A DNA stretch of 64,000 nt from Sarcomyxa edulis (taxonomy: Eukaryota; Basidiomycota; Agaricomycetes; Agaricales; Mycenaceae). The stretch lies in NCBI GenBank assembly GCA_009761415.1, contig QUOL01000027.1, positions 1 through 64,000 of the forward strand, given 5' to 3'. A program made the position numbers and the translations under genes. Positions 1 to 10,321 of this stretch are shown piece after piece. The number at the start of each line of letters is the position of its first letter. Position 1 is the stretch's first letter. The notes below the pieces were generated by a model that saw nothing but the letters and a program-made list of their open reading frames with translations, did not search any database and had not been told where the DNA came from.

Positions 1-113
1 AACCCTAACCCTAACCCTAACCCTAACCCTAACCCTAACCCTAACCCTAACCCTAACCCTAACCCTAACCCTAACCCTAACCCTAACCCTAACCCTAACC
101 CTAACCCTAACCC
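1..113. repeat. Terminal telomere repeat array
   Basis: About 19 uninterrupted copies of CCCTAA read into the window, which is the C-rich strand of a TTAGGG telomere at the left end of a chromosome. The array stops at 113 and is joined directly to the interior of a subtelomeric unit. Confidence 0.98.
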
Positions 114-813
114 TTACACGGGGTTATTTCCATGTCGTTTGAACTCGGGGTTACACGGGGTTATTTCCGTGTTGTTTCAGCTCGAAGTTACTCGGGGTTA
201 GTTTGGACTCACTTGGTGTCATAGTGGAGTGTCATCTCATTTGAAACATTGTAACTCTAAGCATCAGACTTGGTGTTGGTGACTCAGTTTCCAAATAGTG
301 GGATGTCGTCTTATTTGGAATGCGAGTCTGACTATGTTGACTTGATCCACAATTCATCTTAGACTTGGTGTTGGTGACTGGTGTTGGTGACTCAGTTTCA
401 AATAGTGGGGCGTCATCTTATTTGGAATGTGAGTCTGACTGACTCTGTTGACTTGATCCACAATTGATTGTGATGCACATTTTATTTTTGAAACGGTCGC
501 TCGTTGACTTGTTTGAGATAGGTCGGTTGCTGACTTGACTGACTGTCTGATTTGATGTCTGCACTGATGCTGACTCTGACCTGCACTGATACTGACACTG
601 ACACTGACACTCTGACTCTGATACTGACTCGCACTTTTTTTTTATATGATCCTCAACCCTAACACCTAACACTAACCCGAACGCCTAACACTAACCCTAA
701 CCGCCTAACTACCCCAACCCTAACGTCCCAGCTGGGGGGGTAGCGGCTGATTCCGATTACGGGTCTAACGGCTTCATCCCTGTTTTACTTGCGTTTTGAC
801 CGTTCTTTGTCTT

Positions 814-1880
814 GTATCGGTCTGTCCACTTCATGGTTCCCTCTTTGATCTCATATTTTTGCGTCTCTGATGCATACACTTCATCTCGATCTTGGGGTTG
901 CACGGCTGAAGGTTGATTGCCTTCTTGTCTTGCCTCTCAGAGTTGGTTTTTCGTTTTTGTCGCAACTGATGCTTTGACCGTTCACTTTGGTCTTGGTGTA
1001 TGGTTGACGTCTTCTCCACTTCGATGGTTCCCTCTTTGATCCATGATTTTTTACTTTTCTCTCAGACACGTCTTGGTACTCGCTTTTGCATTCTTGGATG
1101 TTCCAAATAACAAGCCAGTGTCTTATTTGGAAAATGCTCTGGCTCCTACTGTTGTGTCAAAGAACGCCCTATTCCGTCACAGGACGCCCTATTCCGTGAC
1201 CGAACGCCCTATTCCGTCACAAAACACCCTATTCCGTGACATTTCGTGACTGAACGCCCTATTCCGTCACCTTTTTCGTCCGTTTTGCCTTGAAATGACC
1301 TCGGGGTTAGTGGAATAGGGCGCCCTATTCCCGGATAAGAAACATAGTATCGGTCTGTCCACTTCGATGGTTCCCTCTTTGATCTCATATTTTTGCGTCT
1401 CTGATGCATACACTTCATCTCGATCTTGGGGTTGCACGGCTGAAGGTTGATTGCCTTCTTGTCTTGCCTCTCAGAGTTGGTTTTTTGTTTTTGTCGCAAC
1501 TGATGCTTTGACCGTTCACTTTGGTCTTGGTGTATGGTTGACGTCTTCTCCACTTCGATGGTTCCCTCTTTGATCCATGATTTTTTACTTTTCTCTCAGA
1601 CACGTCTTGGTACTCGCTTTTGCATTCTTGGATGTTCCAAATAACAAGCCAGTGTCTTATTTGGAAAATGCTCTGGCTCCTACTGTTGTGTCAAAGAACG
1701 CCCTATTCCGTCACAGGACGCCCTATTCCGTGACCGAACGCCCTATTCCGTCACAAAACACCCTATTCCGTGACATTTCGTGACTGAACGCCCTATTCCG
1801 TCACCTTTTTCGTCCGTTTTGCCTTGAAATGACCTCGGGGTTAGTGGAATAGGGCGCCCTATTCCCGGATAAGAAACATA
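814..1880. repeat. Nested ~534-bp tandem duplication
   Basis: Two near-identical copies, 814-1346 and 1347-1880, both begin at GTATCGG and end at GAAACATA. They differ by a 1-bp indel near the start and by rare substitutions. The 1429-bp units have only one copy of this segment. Confidence 0.92.
1166..1331. repeat. 20-bp-spaced half-site cluster and 20-bp palindrome
   Basis: The half-site GCCCTATTCC (ACCCTATTCC once) starts at 1166, 1186, 1206, 1226 and 1256, a strict 20-bp spacing followed by one 30-bp step. It is followed by the perfect palindrome GGAATAGGGCGCCCTATTCC at 1312-1331, which is two half-sites back to back. The same arrangement recurs with palindromes at 1846-1865, 3275-3294, 4704-4723 and, without the half-site cluster, 5483-5502. 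It could be a protein-binding array or the terminal hairpin of a mobile element. Confidence 0.8.
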
Positions 1881-3309
1881 TGATCCGGTCGCTTCTCATA
1901 GCGTGACGCTGGGGTAGCTTGGAGTTGTTTCCTTGTCGTTTGTCGTAAATGAGCTCGGGGTTACTCGGGGTTATTTCTGTGCTGTTTGAGCTCGGGGTTA
2001 CACGGGGTTATTTCCATGTCGTTTGAACTCGGGGTTACACGGGGTTATTTCCGTGTTGTTTCAGCTCGAAGTTACTCGGGGTTAGTTTGGACTCACTTGG
2101 TGTCATAGTGGAGTGTCATCTCATTTGAAACATTGTAACTCTAAGCATCAGACTTGGTGTTGGTGACTCAGTTTCCAAATAGTGGGATGTCGTCTTATTT
2201 GGAATGTGAGTCTGACTATGTTGACTTGATCCACAATTGATCTTAGACTTGGTGTTGGTGACTGGTGTTGGTGACTCAGTTTCAAATAGTGGGGTGTCGT
2301 CTTATTTGGAATGTGGGCTGTTACAGTTTTCTTGGACTTGGTGTTGGTGACTCAGTTTCAAATAGTGGGGTGTCGTCTTATTTGGAATGTGGGTCTGACT
2401 GACTCTGTTGACTTGAATCCACAATTGATTGTAATGCACATTTTATTTTTGAAGGGTCAGTCGTTGACTTGTTTGAGATAGGTCGGTTGCTGACTTGACT
2501 GACTGTCTGATTTGATGTCTGCACTGATGCTGACTCTGACCTGCACTGATACTGACACTGACACTGACACTCTGACTCTGATACTAACTCGCACTTTTTT
2601 TTTATATGATCCTCAACCCTAACACCTAACACTAACCCTAACGCCTAACACTAACCCTAACCGCCTAACTACCCCAACCCTAACGTCCCAGCTGGGGGGG
2701 TAGCGGCTGATTCCGATTACGGGTCTAACGGCTTCATCCCTGTTTCACTTGCGTTTTGACCGTTCTTTGTCTTGTATCGGTCTGTCCACTTCGATGGTTC
2801 CCTCTTTGATCTCATATTTTTGCGTCTCTGATGCATACACTTCATCTCGATCTTGGGGTTGCACGGCTGAAGGTTGATTGCCTTCTTGTCTTGCCTCTCA
2901 GAGTTGGTTTTTCGTTTTTGTCGCAACTGATGCTTTGACCGTTCACTTTGGTCTTGGTGTATGGTTGACGTCTTCTCCACTTCGATGGTTCCCTCTTTGA
3001 TCCATGGTTTTTTACTTGTCTCTCTCAGACACGTCTTGGTAGTCGCTTTTGCATTCTTGGATGTTCCAAATAACAAGCCAGTGTCTTATTTGGAAAATGC
3101 TCTGGCTCCTACTGTTGTGTCAAAGAACGCCCTATTCCGTCACAGGACGCCCTATTCCGTGACCGAACGCCCTATTCCGTCACAAAACACCCTATTCCGT
3201 GACATTTCGTGACTGAACACCCTATTCCGTCACCTTTTTCCTCCGTTTTGCCTTGAAATGACCTCGGGGTTAGTGGAATAGGGCGCCCTATTCCCGGATA
3301 AGAAACATA
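1881..3309. repeat. Complete 1429-bp subtelomeric unit
   Basis: Almost identical to 3310-4738 with a period of exactly 1429 bp. In order it holds G-rich GGGGTTA motifs, TTGGTGTTGGTGAC subrepeats, a CTGACA microsatellite, degenerate CCCTAA tracts, and the CCCTATTCC half-site cluster with the terminal palindrome. Confidence 0.95.
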
Positions 3310-4738
3310 TGATCCGGTCGCTTCTCATAGCGTGACGCTGGGGTAGCTTGGAGTTGTTTCCTTGTCGTTTGTCGTAAATGAGCTCGGGGTTACTCGGGGT
3401 TATTTCTGTGCTGTTTGAGCTCGGGGTTACACGGGGTTATTTCCATGTCGTTTGAACTCGGGGTTACACGGGGTTATTTCCGTGTTGTTTCAGCTCGAAG
3501 TTACTCGGGGTTAGTTTGGACTCACTTGGTGTCATAGTGGAGTGTCATCTCATTTGAAACATTGTAACTCTAAGCATCAGACTTGGTGTTGGTGACTCAG
3601 TTTCCAAATAGTGGGATGTCGTCTTATTTGGAATGTGAGTCTGACTATGTTGACTTGATCCACAATTGATCTTAGACTTGGTGTTGGTGACTGGTGTTGG
3701 TGACTCAGTTTCAAATAGTGGGGTGTCGTCTTATTTGGAATGTGGGCTGTTACAGTTTTCTTGGACTTGGTGTTGGTGACTCAGTTTCAAATAGTGGGGT
3801 GTCGTCTTATTTGGAATGTGGGTCTGACTGACTCTGTTGACTTGAATCCACAATTGATTGTAATGCACATTTTATTTTTGAAGGGTCAGTCGTTGACTTG
3901 TTTGAGATAGGTCGGTTGCTGACTTGACTGACTGTCTGATTTGATGTCTGCACTGATGCTGACTCTGACCTGCACTGATACTGACACTGACACTGACACT
4001 CTGACTCTGATACTAACTCGCACTTTTTTTTTATATGATCCTCAACCCTAACACCTAACACTAACCCTAACGCCTAACACTAACCCTAACCGCCTAACTA
4101 CCCCAACCCTAACGTCCCAGCTGGGGGGGTAGCGGCTGATTCCGATTACGGGTCTAACGGCTTCATCCCTGTTTCACTTGCGTTTTGACCGTTCTTTGTC
4201 TTGTATCGGTCTGTCCACTTCGATGGTTCCCTCTTTGATCTCATATTTTTGCGTCTCTGATGCATACACTTCATCTCCATCTTGGGGTTGCACGGCTGAA
4301 GGTTGATTGCCTTCTTGTCTTGCCTCTCAGAGTTGGTTTTTCGTTTTTGTCGCAACTGATGCTTTGACCGTTCACTTTGGTCTTGGTGTATGGTTGACGT
4401 CTTCTCCACTTCGATGGTTCCCTCTTTGATCCATGGTTTTTTACTTGTCTCTCTCAGACACGTCTTGGTAGTCGCTTTTGCATTCTTGGATGTTCCAAAT
4501 AACAAGCCAGTGTCTTATTTGGAAAATGCTCTGGCTCCTACTGTTGTGTCAAAGAACGCCCTATTCCGTCACAGGACGCCCTATTCCGTGACCGAACGCC
4601 CTATTCCGTCACAAAACACCCTATTCCGTGACATTTCGTGACTGAACACCCTATTCCGTCACCTTTTTCCTCCGTTTTGCCTTGAAATGACCTCGGGGTT
4701 AGTGGAATAGGGCGCCCTATTCCCGGATAAGAAACATA
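3310..4738. repeat. Complete 1429-bp subtelomeric unit, second copy
   Basis: Direct tandem copy of 1881-3309 with very few substitutions (for example CATCTCCATC at about 4274 versus CATCTCGATC). It ends at GAAACATA and is followed by unrelated sequence, as are the other copies of this tail. Confidence 0.95.
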
Positions 4739-5406
4739 GTTTCGGCCTGGCTGGTTTTGTTACCGCCCGCCGGATGCCATGACGGTTGACCTCCTTTGTC
4801 GTTTTTTTGAGTTTCTCTTTCGCAAATGTACAATATTGTAAGTACTTCGGTGTCTGCTACCCGCGCAGACGGTATTAACCTAGGCCGCCCAGGAATGCTG
4901 CTAACCCCAACACTAACCCTAACCGTACGTACTGTTCCTTAATCGGAACGTCGTTTAGAATGCTAATATTTATTACATGATCCTAAACTAGCTAACCCTA
5001 ACGCTAACCCTAACACTAACCCCTAACTCCTAACCCTAACCTGGGGTTAACCATGTGTTTAGGTCTTCACCCCGGAGCCGGTCCGGTCACGTGATGCCAA
5101 GGACGCCAAGACGGTCCAGACCCAGTCTAGGCCAGCTAAGTTTAGAAATATTCCCATGATCCGACGGATGACAACGTCAACTGACCTATCACATGGTCGA
5201 TCGCGCCATATCACGCCATAACGACACAATATTATTAGAAATCGGCTGACTGATTTCTCCGTACATTACACATTAGATATTACTACAGTAGAACTGACGA
5301 GCCTATAAAGGCGAAACGAGTTGAAAGGCCTTCTTCCCCAGAAGACCTCGTTTTCTACTTAGTTCCCTTTACATACTACTCTCAACAGGAGCAGACTTCT
5401 GAACCA
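4739..5406. other. Subtelomeric spacer without a recognisable gene
   Basis: The stretch contains scattered degenerate CCCTAA/CACTAACCC tracts (about 4905-4920 and 4985-5046), then unique sequence with a TATA-like GCCTATAAAGG at about 5302. No coding exon or known element is recognised. The last part could be a retroelement LTR fragment, but no matching ends are visible. Confidence 0.5.
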
Positions 5407-5446
5407 CCCTAACCCTAACCCTAACCCTAACCCTAACCCTAACCCT
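5407..5446. repeat. Interstitial telomere tract
   Basis: Six to seven perfect CCCTAA repeats lie internally in the same orientation as the chromosome end. They sit directly beside an orphan piece of the subtelomeric repeat tail and a broken retrotransposon, so this may be a former chromosome terminus. Confidence 0.93.
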
Positions 5447-5517
5447 TCGTCCGTTTTGCCTTGAAATGACCTCGGGGTTAGTGGAATAGGGCGCCCTATT
5501 CCCGGATAAGAAACATA
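5447..5517. repeat. Orphan 70-bp tail of the subtelomeric unit
   Basis: This is the terminal ~70 bp of the 1429-bp unit, including the palindrome at 5483-5502 and the constant end GATAAGAAACATA. It is detached from the rest of the unit and is followed directly by retrotransposon pol sequence. Confidence 0.9.
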
Positions 5518-7266
5518 GGTTCGTTTGTTTTGTCACAAGATAACGAACACCCCGAGTTGCTAACAGAACGACGTGATTTGGCGGTTCCCTTACCAGACGG
5601 ACAAGAAGCGAGTCTCGAGTACAGCTGCTCGGCACATTTTATGACAGTTATAGGTATCTCGCCGGATGAACTCGACGAGTGGCGCCAGGGTTACTTGGAT
5701 GACAACCATTTCTCTAAGGTATTGCATGCATTTCGGAGCGAGGAAAATTTTGCTGACCCTGCCTACTCGCAGTATGTATATGGCGATAACGGCTTGATAT
5801 TCTTCGAGGACTTTCAGGGTAACTCTCGGCTCTGTGTACCTAGCAAGCTGCGCGTACAAATCATGAGTGAATCCCATGAAATACTTACGGAGGGCGCACA
5901 CGCAGGCTATGCTCGAACTTATAATTGTATTGCCTCCACATACTACTGGCCGCGTATGTCACGAGACATTAAGGAATTCACACAATCCTGCGACATCTGC
6001 CAGAAAGCTAAGCCCCGTCGACACGCACCCATCGGTTTGCTACAACCCATTTCTATACCTGCGCGACCATTCGAAGTCATCACCATGGACTTTATTCCCG
6101 AACTCCCCGAGTCAAATGGGTCTGATAACATTCTCGTCATCGTGGACAAGCTTACCAAGTATGCTCTCTTCATACCCACGGTTACTACGCTGACCGAAAC
6201 GGCTGCCGCAAAACTTTTCTTTCACCACGTAGTCGCGCATTTTGGCCTTCCTCGTCAAGTCATTAGTGATCGCGACTCCAAATGGCGTGGAGACTTCTGG
6301 AAGGAAGTATGCCGATTGATGGGCATGAAACGTGCGTTGACAACTTCGTATCATCCCCAGGCGGACGGTCAAACTGAAGTCATGAATCAGACGCTGGAAA
6401 TCTCTCTTCGTGCTTATGTTGGACCTTCACGGGACGACTGGTCCGATCATCTTGACGGGTTAATGCTCGCGTACAACACTACCCCTCACTCTGCCACTGG
6501 ATTTGCGCCTGCTTATTTACTACGAGGCTTCTACCCGCGCACGGGCTCCTCTCTGATTCACTCCGCCGATGGTATTGCCAGGCCTAACATCGACGCGGGG
6601 GGGGATATTGCCTCTCTAGACCGCGCAGAAGTATCCTTGCATCAGAAGGCTGATGATATGCTGGAGGAATTCCTTGCGGATCGGAATCGAGCTCACGAAG
6701 CCCTTACATTGGGACAAGTGGCACAGAAAAAGGCTTACAACCAGGGGCGCTTAAACTTGGAATTTGAAGTAGGAGACAAAGTGCTTCTGAACCCACACTC
6801 GTTGAATTTACTACGCGAAGAAAAGGGGCGTGGTCAGAAGCTTCTTATGAAATATGACGGACCATTCGAAATTATGGATAAGGTCAGCCGTGTAGCTTAT
6901 CGCCTCCGCATGCCTGACTCGTATGGCATTCATCCCGTCATCAACATCGCACACTTGGAAGCCTATCAGGAATCCCCGCCTAAGTTTGGAAATCGGCCAA
7001 CGAAAGCTTTGAACCGAGAGGACTTTGACACGCGTGTCGAATGGGAAATAGATGGTATCGTAGGCGAGTCCTGGAGGAAAGGGCGCAACGGTCGTAGGAT
7101 CCCTATCTATCGCACAAGGTACACCGGGTACGGACCTGAACATGACTTATGGCTCACCATAACGGATTTGAAAAACTCACCGGAAGCACTGGAGGAGTGG
7201 CGTAGAAGGAAGATCCCAAGGATCGCTCCCAACAAGCGAAAAGGTATGACTCCAGAAGCTCTTTGA
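5518..7266 (+). pseudogene. Truncated Ty3/gypsy integrase with chromodomain
   Basis: The open frame enters from the repeat junction without an ATG (the first in-frame ATG is at 5641), so this is the 3' part of a pol polyprotein. Numbering from the TTG at 5530, an HHCC zinc-binding region ends in CDIC, followed by the integrase core with D187 (MDF), D247 (ISD) and E283 (GQTE). The D-D-35-E spacing is exact. The C-terminus, roughly residues 500-560, resembles a chromodomain (VEWEIDGIV, YRTRYTGYG, ITDLKNSPEALEEW). Known chromoviruses use this module to steer integration to heterochromatin, which fits the subtelomeric site. The frame is intact, but the element cannot be autonomous without RT and gag. 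Confidence 0.9.
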
Positions 7267-7292
7267 GGATCTGATAACGTAACCTTGGCTGA

Positions 7293-7304
7293 ATATATAT
7301 AAAG
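7293..7304 (+). promoter_or_regulatory. TATA box between integrase and downstream ORF
   Basis: ATATATATAAAG lies 27 bp after the integrase stop and about 160 bp before the ATG at 7466. It suggests that the downstream ORF has its own promoter inside the element. Confidence 0.5.
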
Positions 7305-7465
7305 GAAGACAGTGCAGCTTCAATTCCTCAGGCCAAGAATTCCAACCTTTTTTCGCTTCCCTTCCATAAAATCCCTTCATTTTGCCTCCTTCTTCTCTTC
7401 TTTTCCTTCACTCTAGACTTTTTTCAGTTCGAACTTACGCCGTTTCCAATTCCTTCCCTGTCATC

Positions 7466-8627
7466 ATGGGTTCCTACTCCGACGCTATCTCTATTCACAC
7501 CGACAGCGATAACTCGTTTTCCAGTGCACCCAGTATCCCTCCCATCCGAAACCTTACTCGCGCCGACTTCAACATTCCTCTCGGCGCTATCGAAGGCAAT
7601 CAAACGATCCTCCCTTACGGTGCTGTTGTCCCCAGCACCCTTGATATGGAACAACTCAACCATAGGCTTCGCGCCTACATTGTTACATGTGTTCGCAGCG
7701 AGCTCAGTACCCGCCGTCTCGAGCAGCACTCACCCACTCCAGTCATCCATCATTCATTCATGGATGATCGAGAATACTTACTGGATCTCTCTGGTCGTGA
7801 GTACACCTATCTCTCTTCCCTGCCTGATTCTTAGGATCTCTGATGCAATATATCTAGTACCCGAGGAACCTAGCGACCCCTTGCGCCTCGCCAACCGTCC
7901 CCCGCTATTCTTCCCTGCTCCACTTCTCGTCATCGCTCACGTCGATCGTCGTAAAGCTCTTCGTGCTCAAACGACTCTCTTCTATAACAGAATGTTCAAC
8001 TTCTACACATCCAAGGAGTTCAAAGGCGAATTCAGTGTACTCTGGGTTGGACCGAAGTTCTGGGACCTTCAGTACCGCCACAAGGAACTCGACCGTTCTC
8101 TGTGGAGACCAGCTGAAACCGCTGCTCGTAAAGCAGCAGAGGGTTCTGCTCGCAAGCGTGGACGTCTAGGTATGATTGCTCAAGAATATTCGCCTCTTCA
8201 ACCATATCTTGGACCTGACGGAACTCGTTTATCAGACGTACCCTTATCAGCACGTCGCGACGTTGTGCTCCATCCTACCCTCTCCTCATACTGCAGACGC
8301 CATCCTCGTTTCGACGTCTTTTCCATGCATCCTCCCCACGGTCCTCGACAGGAACTCAGGCCTGCCTCTTCCAACGACCCCAACCCTAACGAGCAAGTCA
8401 TTCGTGTCTGGCGCGAAATGAGGGCCAGGCGTAAGCTAACTCGCAGCGCTTCCACCGCGATGCAGGAAGGAAGTTTGGAGGAGGAACGAGAAGTTGTTGA
8501 GATTCGTACGTCGGCTCGCACTAACGATATATATAACTCAGCTAATATGTTTGACTCCATCAAGTATCCGCTCCCAGCTCTGGAACTGTCTCGCCTGGCA
8601 TGCCCACCTACCTTTGAACAACGCTGA
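7466..8627 (+). CDS. Extra ORF in the env position of the Ty3/gypsy element, function unknown
   Basis: The start is the ATG at 7466 (MGSYSDAIS). A 61-nt intron (7797-7857, GTGAGT...CTAG) joins two frames into a 366-aa protein; other nearby donor/acceptor pairs give a stop or an implausibly short intron. It lies between pol and the polypurine tract of a chromovirus, in the sense orientation, with its own TATA box. The protein starts Ser/Asp-rich, then has a mixed alpha/beta-like middle (PLLVIAHVDRRKAL, FSVLWVGPKFWDL) and a basic C-terminal half. I see no signal peptide, transmembrane segment or known domain. It may be an element-borne accessory gene or a captured host gene. It does not look like an envelope protein. 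Confidence 0.65.
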
Positions 8628-8811
8628 AGCCTGAGTCTACCCTCGCTCCTACTTTCATCACTCCTCGTCCTCCTCATTATTCTCTATACATACATTCAAA
8701 CCTTCATTTCTCTACCTTCTCTTCACAATGCTCCGGCCCACAAACCACTCTCACGACACTCTTCATGACACGACTATCACGACTTACCTGTACACTCGAT
8801 CGGAGCAAATT
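8628..8811. other. 3' untranslated part of the retroelement
   Basis: AT- and C/T-rich sequence between the accessory ORF and the polypurine tract. Nothing else is recognised in it. Confidence 0.5.
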
Positions 8812-8827
8812 AGGACAGGGGGGGATA
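8812..8827 (+). other. Polypurine tract
   Basis: AGGACAGGGGGGGATA lies immediately upstream of the TGTTA that opens the LTR. This is the usual position and composition of a plus-strand primer. Confidence 0.7.
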
Positions 8828-9503
8828 TGTTATGATATAGCCACGCAATCCACAGATACTCGTAGCATTACCATTCTGTCCTCATCTACTCCTCACCTTG
8901 ACCTCCAATTCACACTTGTCTCGATTCCCTTGCATTCGACTTCTCGACACTGACGCCGTGCATATTTAGTGCTTACCATTAGTAAGCCCATCTCCTTTGT
9001 TACTGTTTGGAACCCAAGTCTTCGGCAAGATCAACGCAGCCACGCGAAGTCTTTTCCAAACCATTCTTGAAGATTCCACTGGCCAACCGGAATCTTCCCT
9101 ACTCTTCTAGATAGTTCTTAGCACGCTAGTCACCTGTATTTAAGTCTCGGGCATTCTTCCCAGTAAGACATTGAATTTATCTTCCCTTTTTACAACTAAA
9201 ACTCTGACTGAAGTTAAGTTGCATAAGTACAGACTCGCTCTACTTCCAAACTCGCGAGAATACTCGTAACGTCCCTGGACTACGATCATTCTCTCTACCT
9301 GTCCTAAGGTCTCTAAAGCGTCGCCGCTAGACGCCACGTCGATTAACGATCCTAGATCTAATCGTCGGCAGGTCATTTGAAGTATCGCGGTTCTCGCTTC
9401 TCCTGACTTCTTAAGAGAACTCGAACCCTTCTATAGTCGCTACCGCTCCTTCAAGTATTCAGCGGAATACACCAATATCTAGAAAACTACACATATTCTA
9501 ACA
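8828..9503 (+). repeat. 3' long terminal repeat, 676 bp
   Basis: It begins TGTTA and ends TAACA, a perfect 5-bp terminal inverted repeat with the canonical TG...CA ends, directly after a polypurine tract. The length is normal for a fungal Ty3/gypsy LTR. No second copy is in the window, so the ends are inferred from structure only. Confidence 0.7.
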
Positions 9504-10321
9504 GCCACGTGGCGTGAAAGGCTTCGGTCACGAAGTGACAGATCACACCGTCTTGCATCTCTTCCTTCCTCCACGACATCGTTTTTCTCCCTCCATACGT
9601 ACTTCCCCCTACATAGATTTTTGACCCACCCACCGTCCCTTTTCTTCCTTCTTTCCTTCTTTTTCTCCCTTCCTCATCATCACGTATGACGTCGTGTGAT
9701 GCCTCGGATCCCTGCTGGTGACCGGGTGTTTGGGCTGTCCGTTCCCATTCACTCCATGTCACACACCTGAGGTCTCGCGTCGGCAGAGAGGCCGACCGAG
9801 ATCCTCTCTCCCAACTCGCAGCAGTTGTCCGTGGCATATTACTCGATCGTCTACCATTGTATTTGCATATAGTACCTCAGTCTGCAACAGAACCAAAGCA
9901 CGAAACATATGGATAAATAGCTTAGGTTGCTCGAAAAGTGGTGCACGAAAAGTGATTTGAGTGAGGCTCGAACGCGAAACCGCCGAAAATTTCCAAAATT
10001 AGACCATGGACTCCCTGGCCACCGTATGCTTGAGGTCCGCAACCGTGGTTTCCAAATAACAGGTTTCTCAAACGAGGAGTACTTATGAGTACCCGGGGTT
10101 TCTCATTAGAATAATCCTTATTCTTGGCCAGCCTTAGATGGGCTAGGGAATGTATGACGTGTTTCTTTGCCCATCTTTCCCGGGAAAGATCTCCTCGTGC
10201 CCGCAGTGAGTATTCGGATTGTTGACATCTACTATTCAGTACAGTCTTTAGGTCCATAATCTGTCCGAAATGATATTGTACAGTTGCGACACTGATATAG
10301 ATATGAAATATAATGACAGCG
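9504..10321. other. Intergenic region without a recognised gene
   Basis: Unique sequence downstream of the LTR and of the A1 stop. Around 9950-10030 the minus strand has a GTTCGAGCC loop-like motif and a GGTGGCC box that recall a tRNA or tRNA-derived SINE, but no acceptor or T stem pairs properly. No convincing exon was found. Confidence 0.4.

Larger units (their letters stand above)
114..1880. repeat. First subtelomeric unit, truncated by the telomere
   Basis: This copy matches the complete 1429-bp units that follow, from their internal CACGGGGTTA stretch (about 2001 in the next unit) onwards, so its left part was lost where the telomere was added. It lacks one ~79-bp TTGGTGTTGGTGAC-type subrepeat present at about 2300-2380 and carries an extra internal ~534-bp duplication (814-1880). 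It contains degenerate CCCTAA-like tracts (about 655-725), a CTGACA-rich microsatellite (about 560-625) and G-rich GGGGTTA motifs. Open frames here are low-complexity and repeat with the unit, so none is called as a gene. Confidence 0.9.
5518..9503 (+). mobile_element. 5'-truncated Ty3/gypsy chromovirus with 3' LTR
   Basis: Integrase-chromodomain coding sequence is followed by a separate ORF with its own TATA box, a purine-rich tract and a 676-bp LTR bounded by TGTTA and TAACA. The 5' LTR, gag, protease, reverse transcriptase and RNase H are absent: pol is cut off exactly where subtelomeric repeat begins. No target-site duplication can be checked because the left end is missing. Confidence 0.85.

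Noticed and set aside
418..672. Minus-strand ORF with Ser/Glu/Cys/Gln runs, repeated at 2378 and 3807
   Set aside because: It is a reading of the CTGACA microsatellite, recurs with the non-coding repeat unit and has no family features.
2717..3212. Overlapping plus and minus ORFs in the subtelomeric units
   Set aside because: Both strands are open only because of the repeat composition; they change with small indels between copies and show no domain.
1..5517. CRISPR-like array in the 20-bp-spaced repeats
   Set aside because: Eukaryotic telomere context; the repeats are 10-bp half-sites with conserved, not unique, spacers.
9940..10040. Possible tRNA or tRNA-derived SINE on the minus strand
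   Set aside because: GTTCGAGCC and GGTGGCC boxes are present, but the T and acceptor stems do not pair and no element ends are visible.
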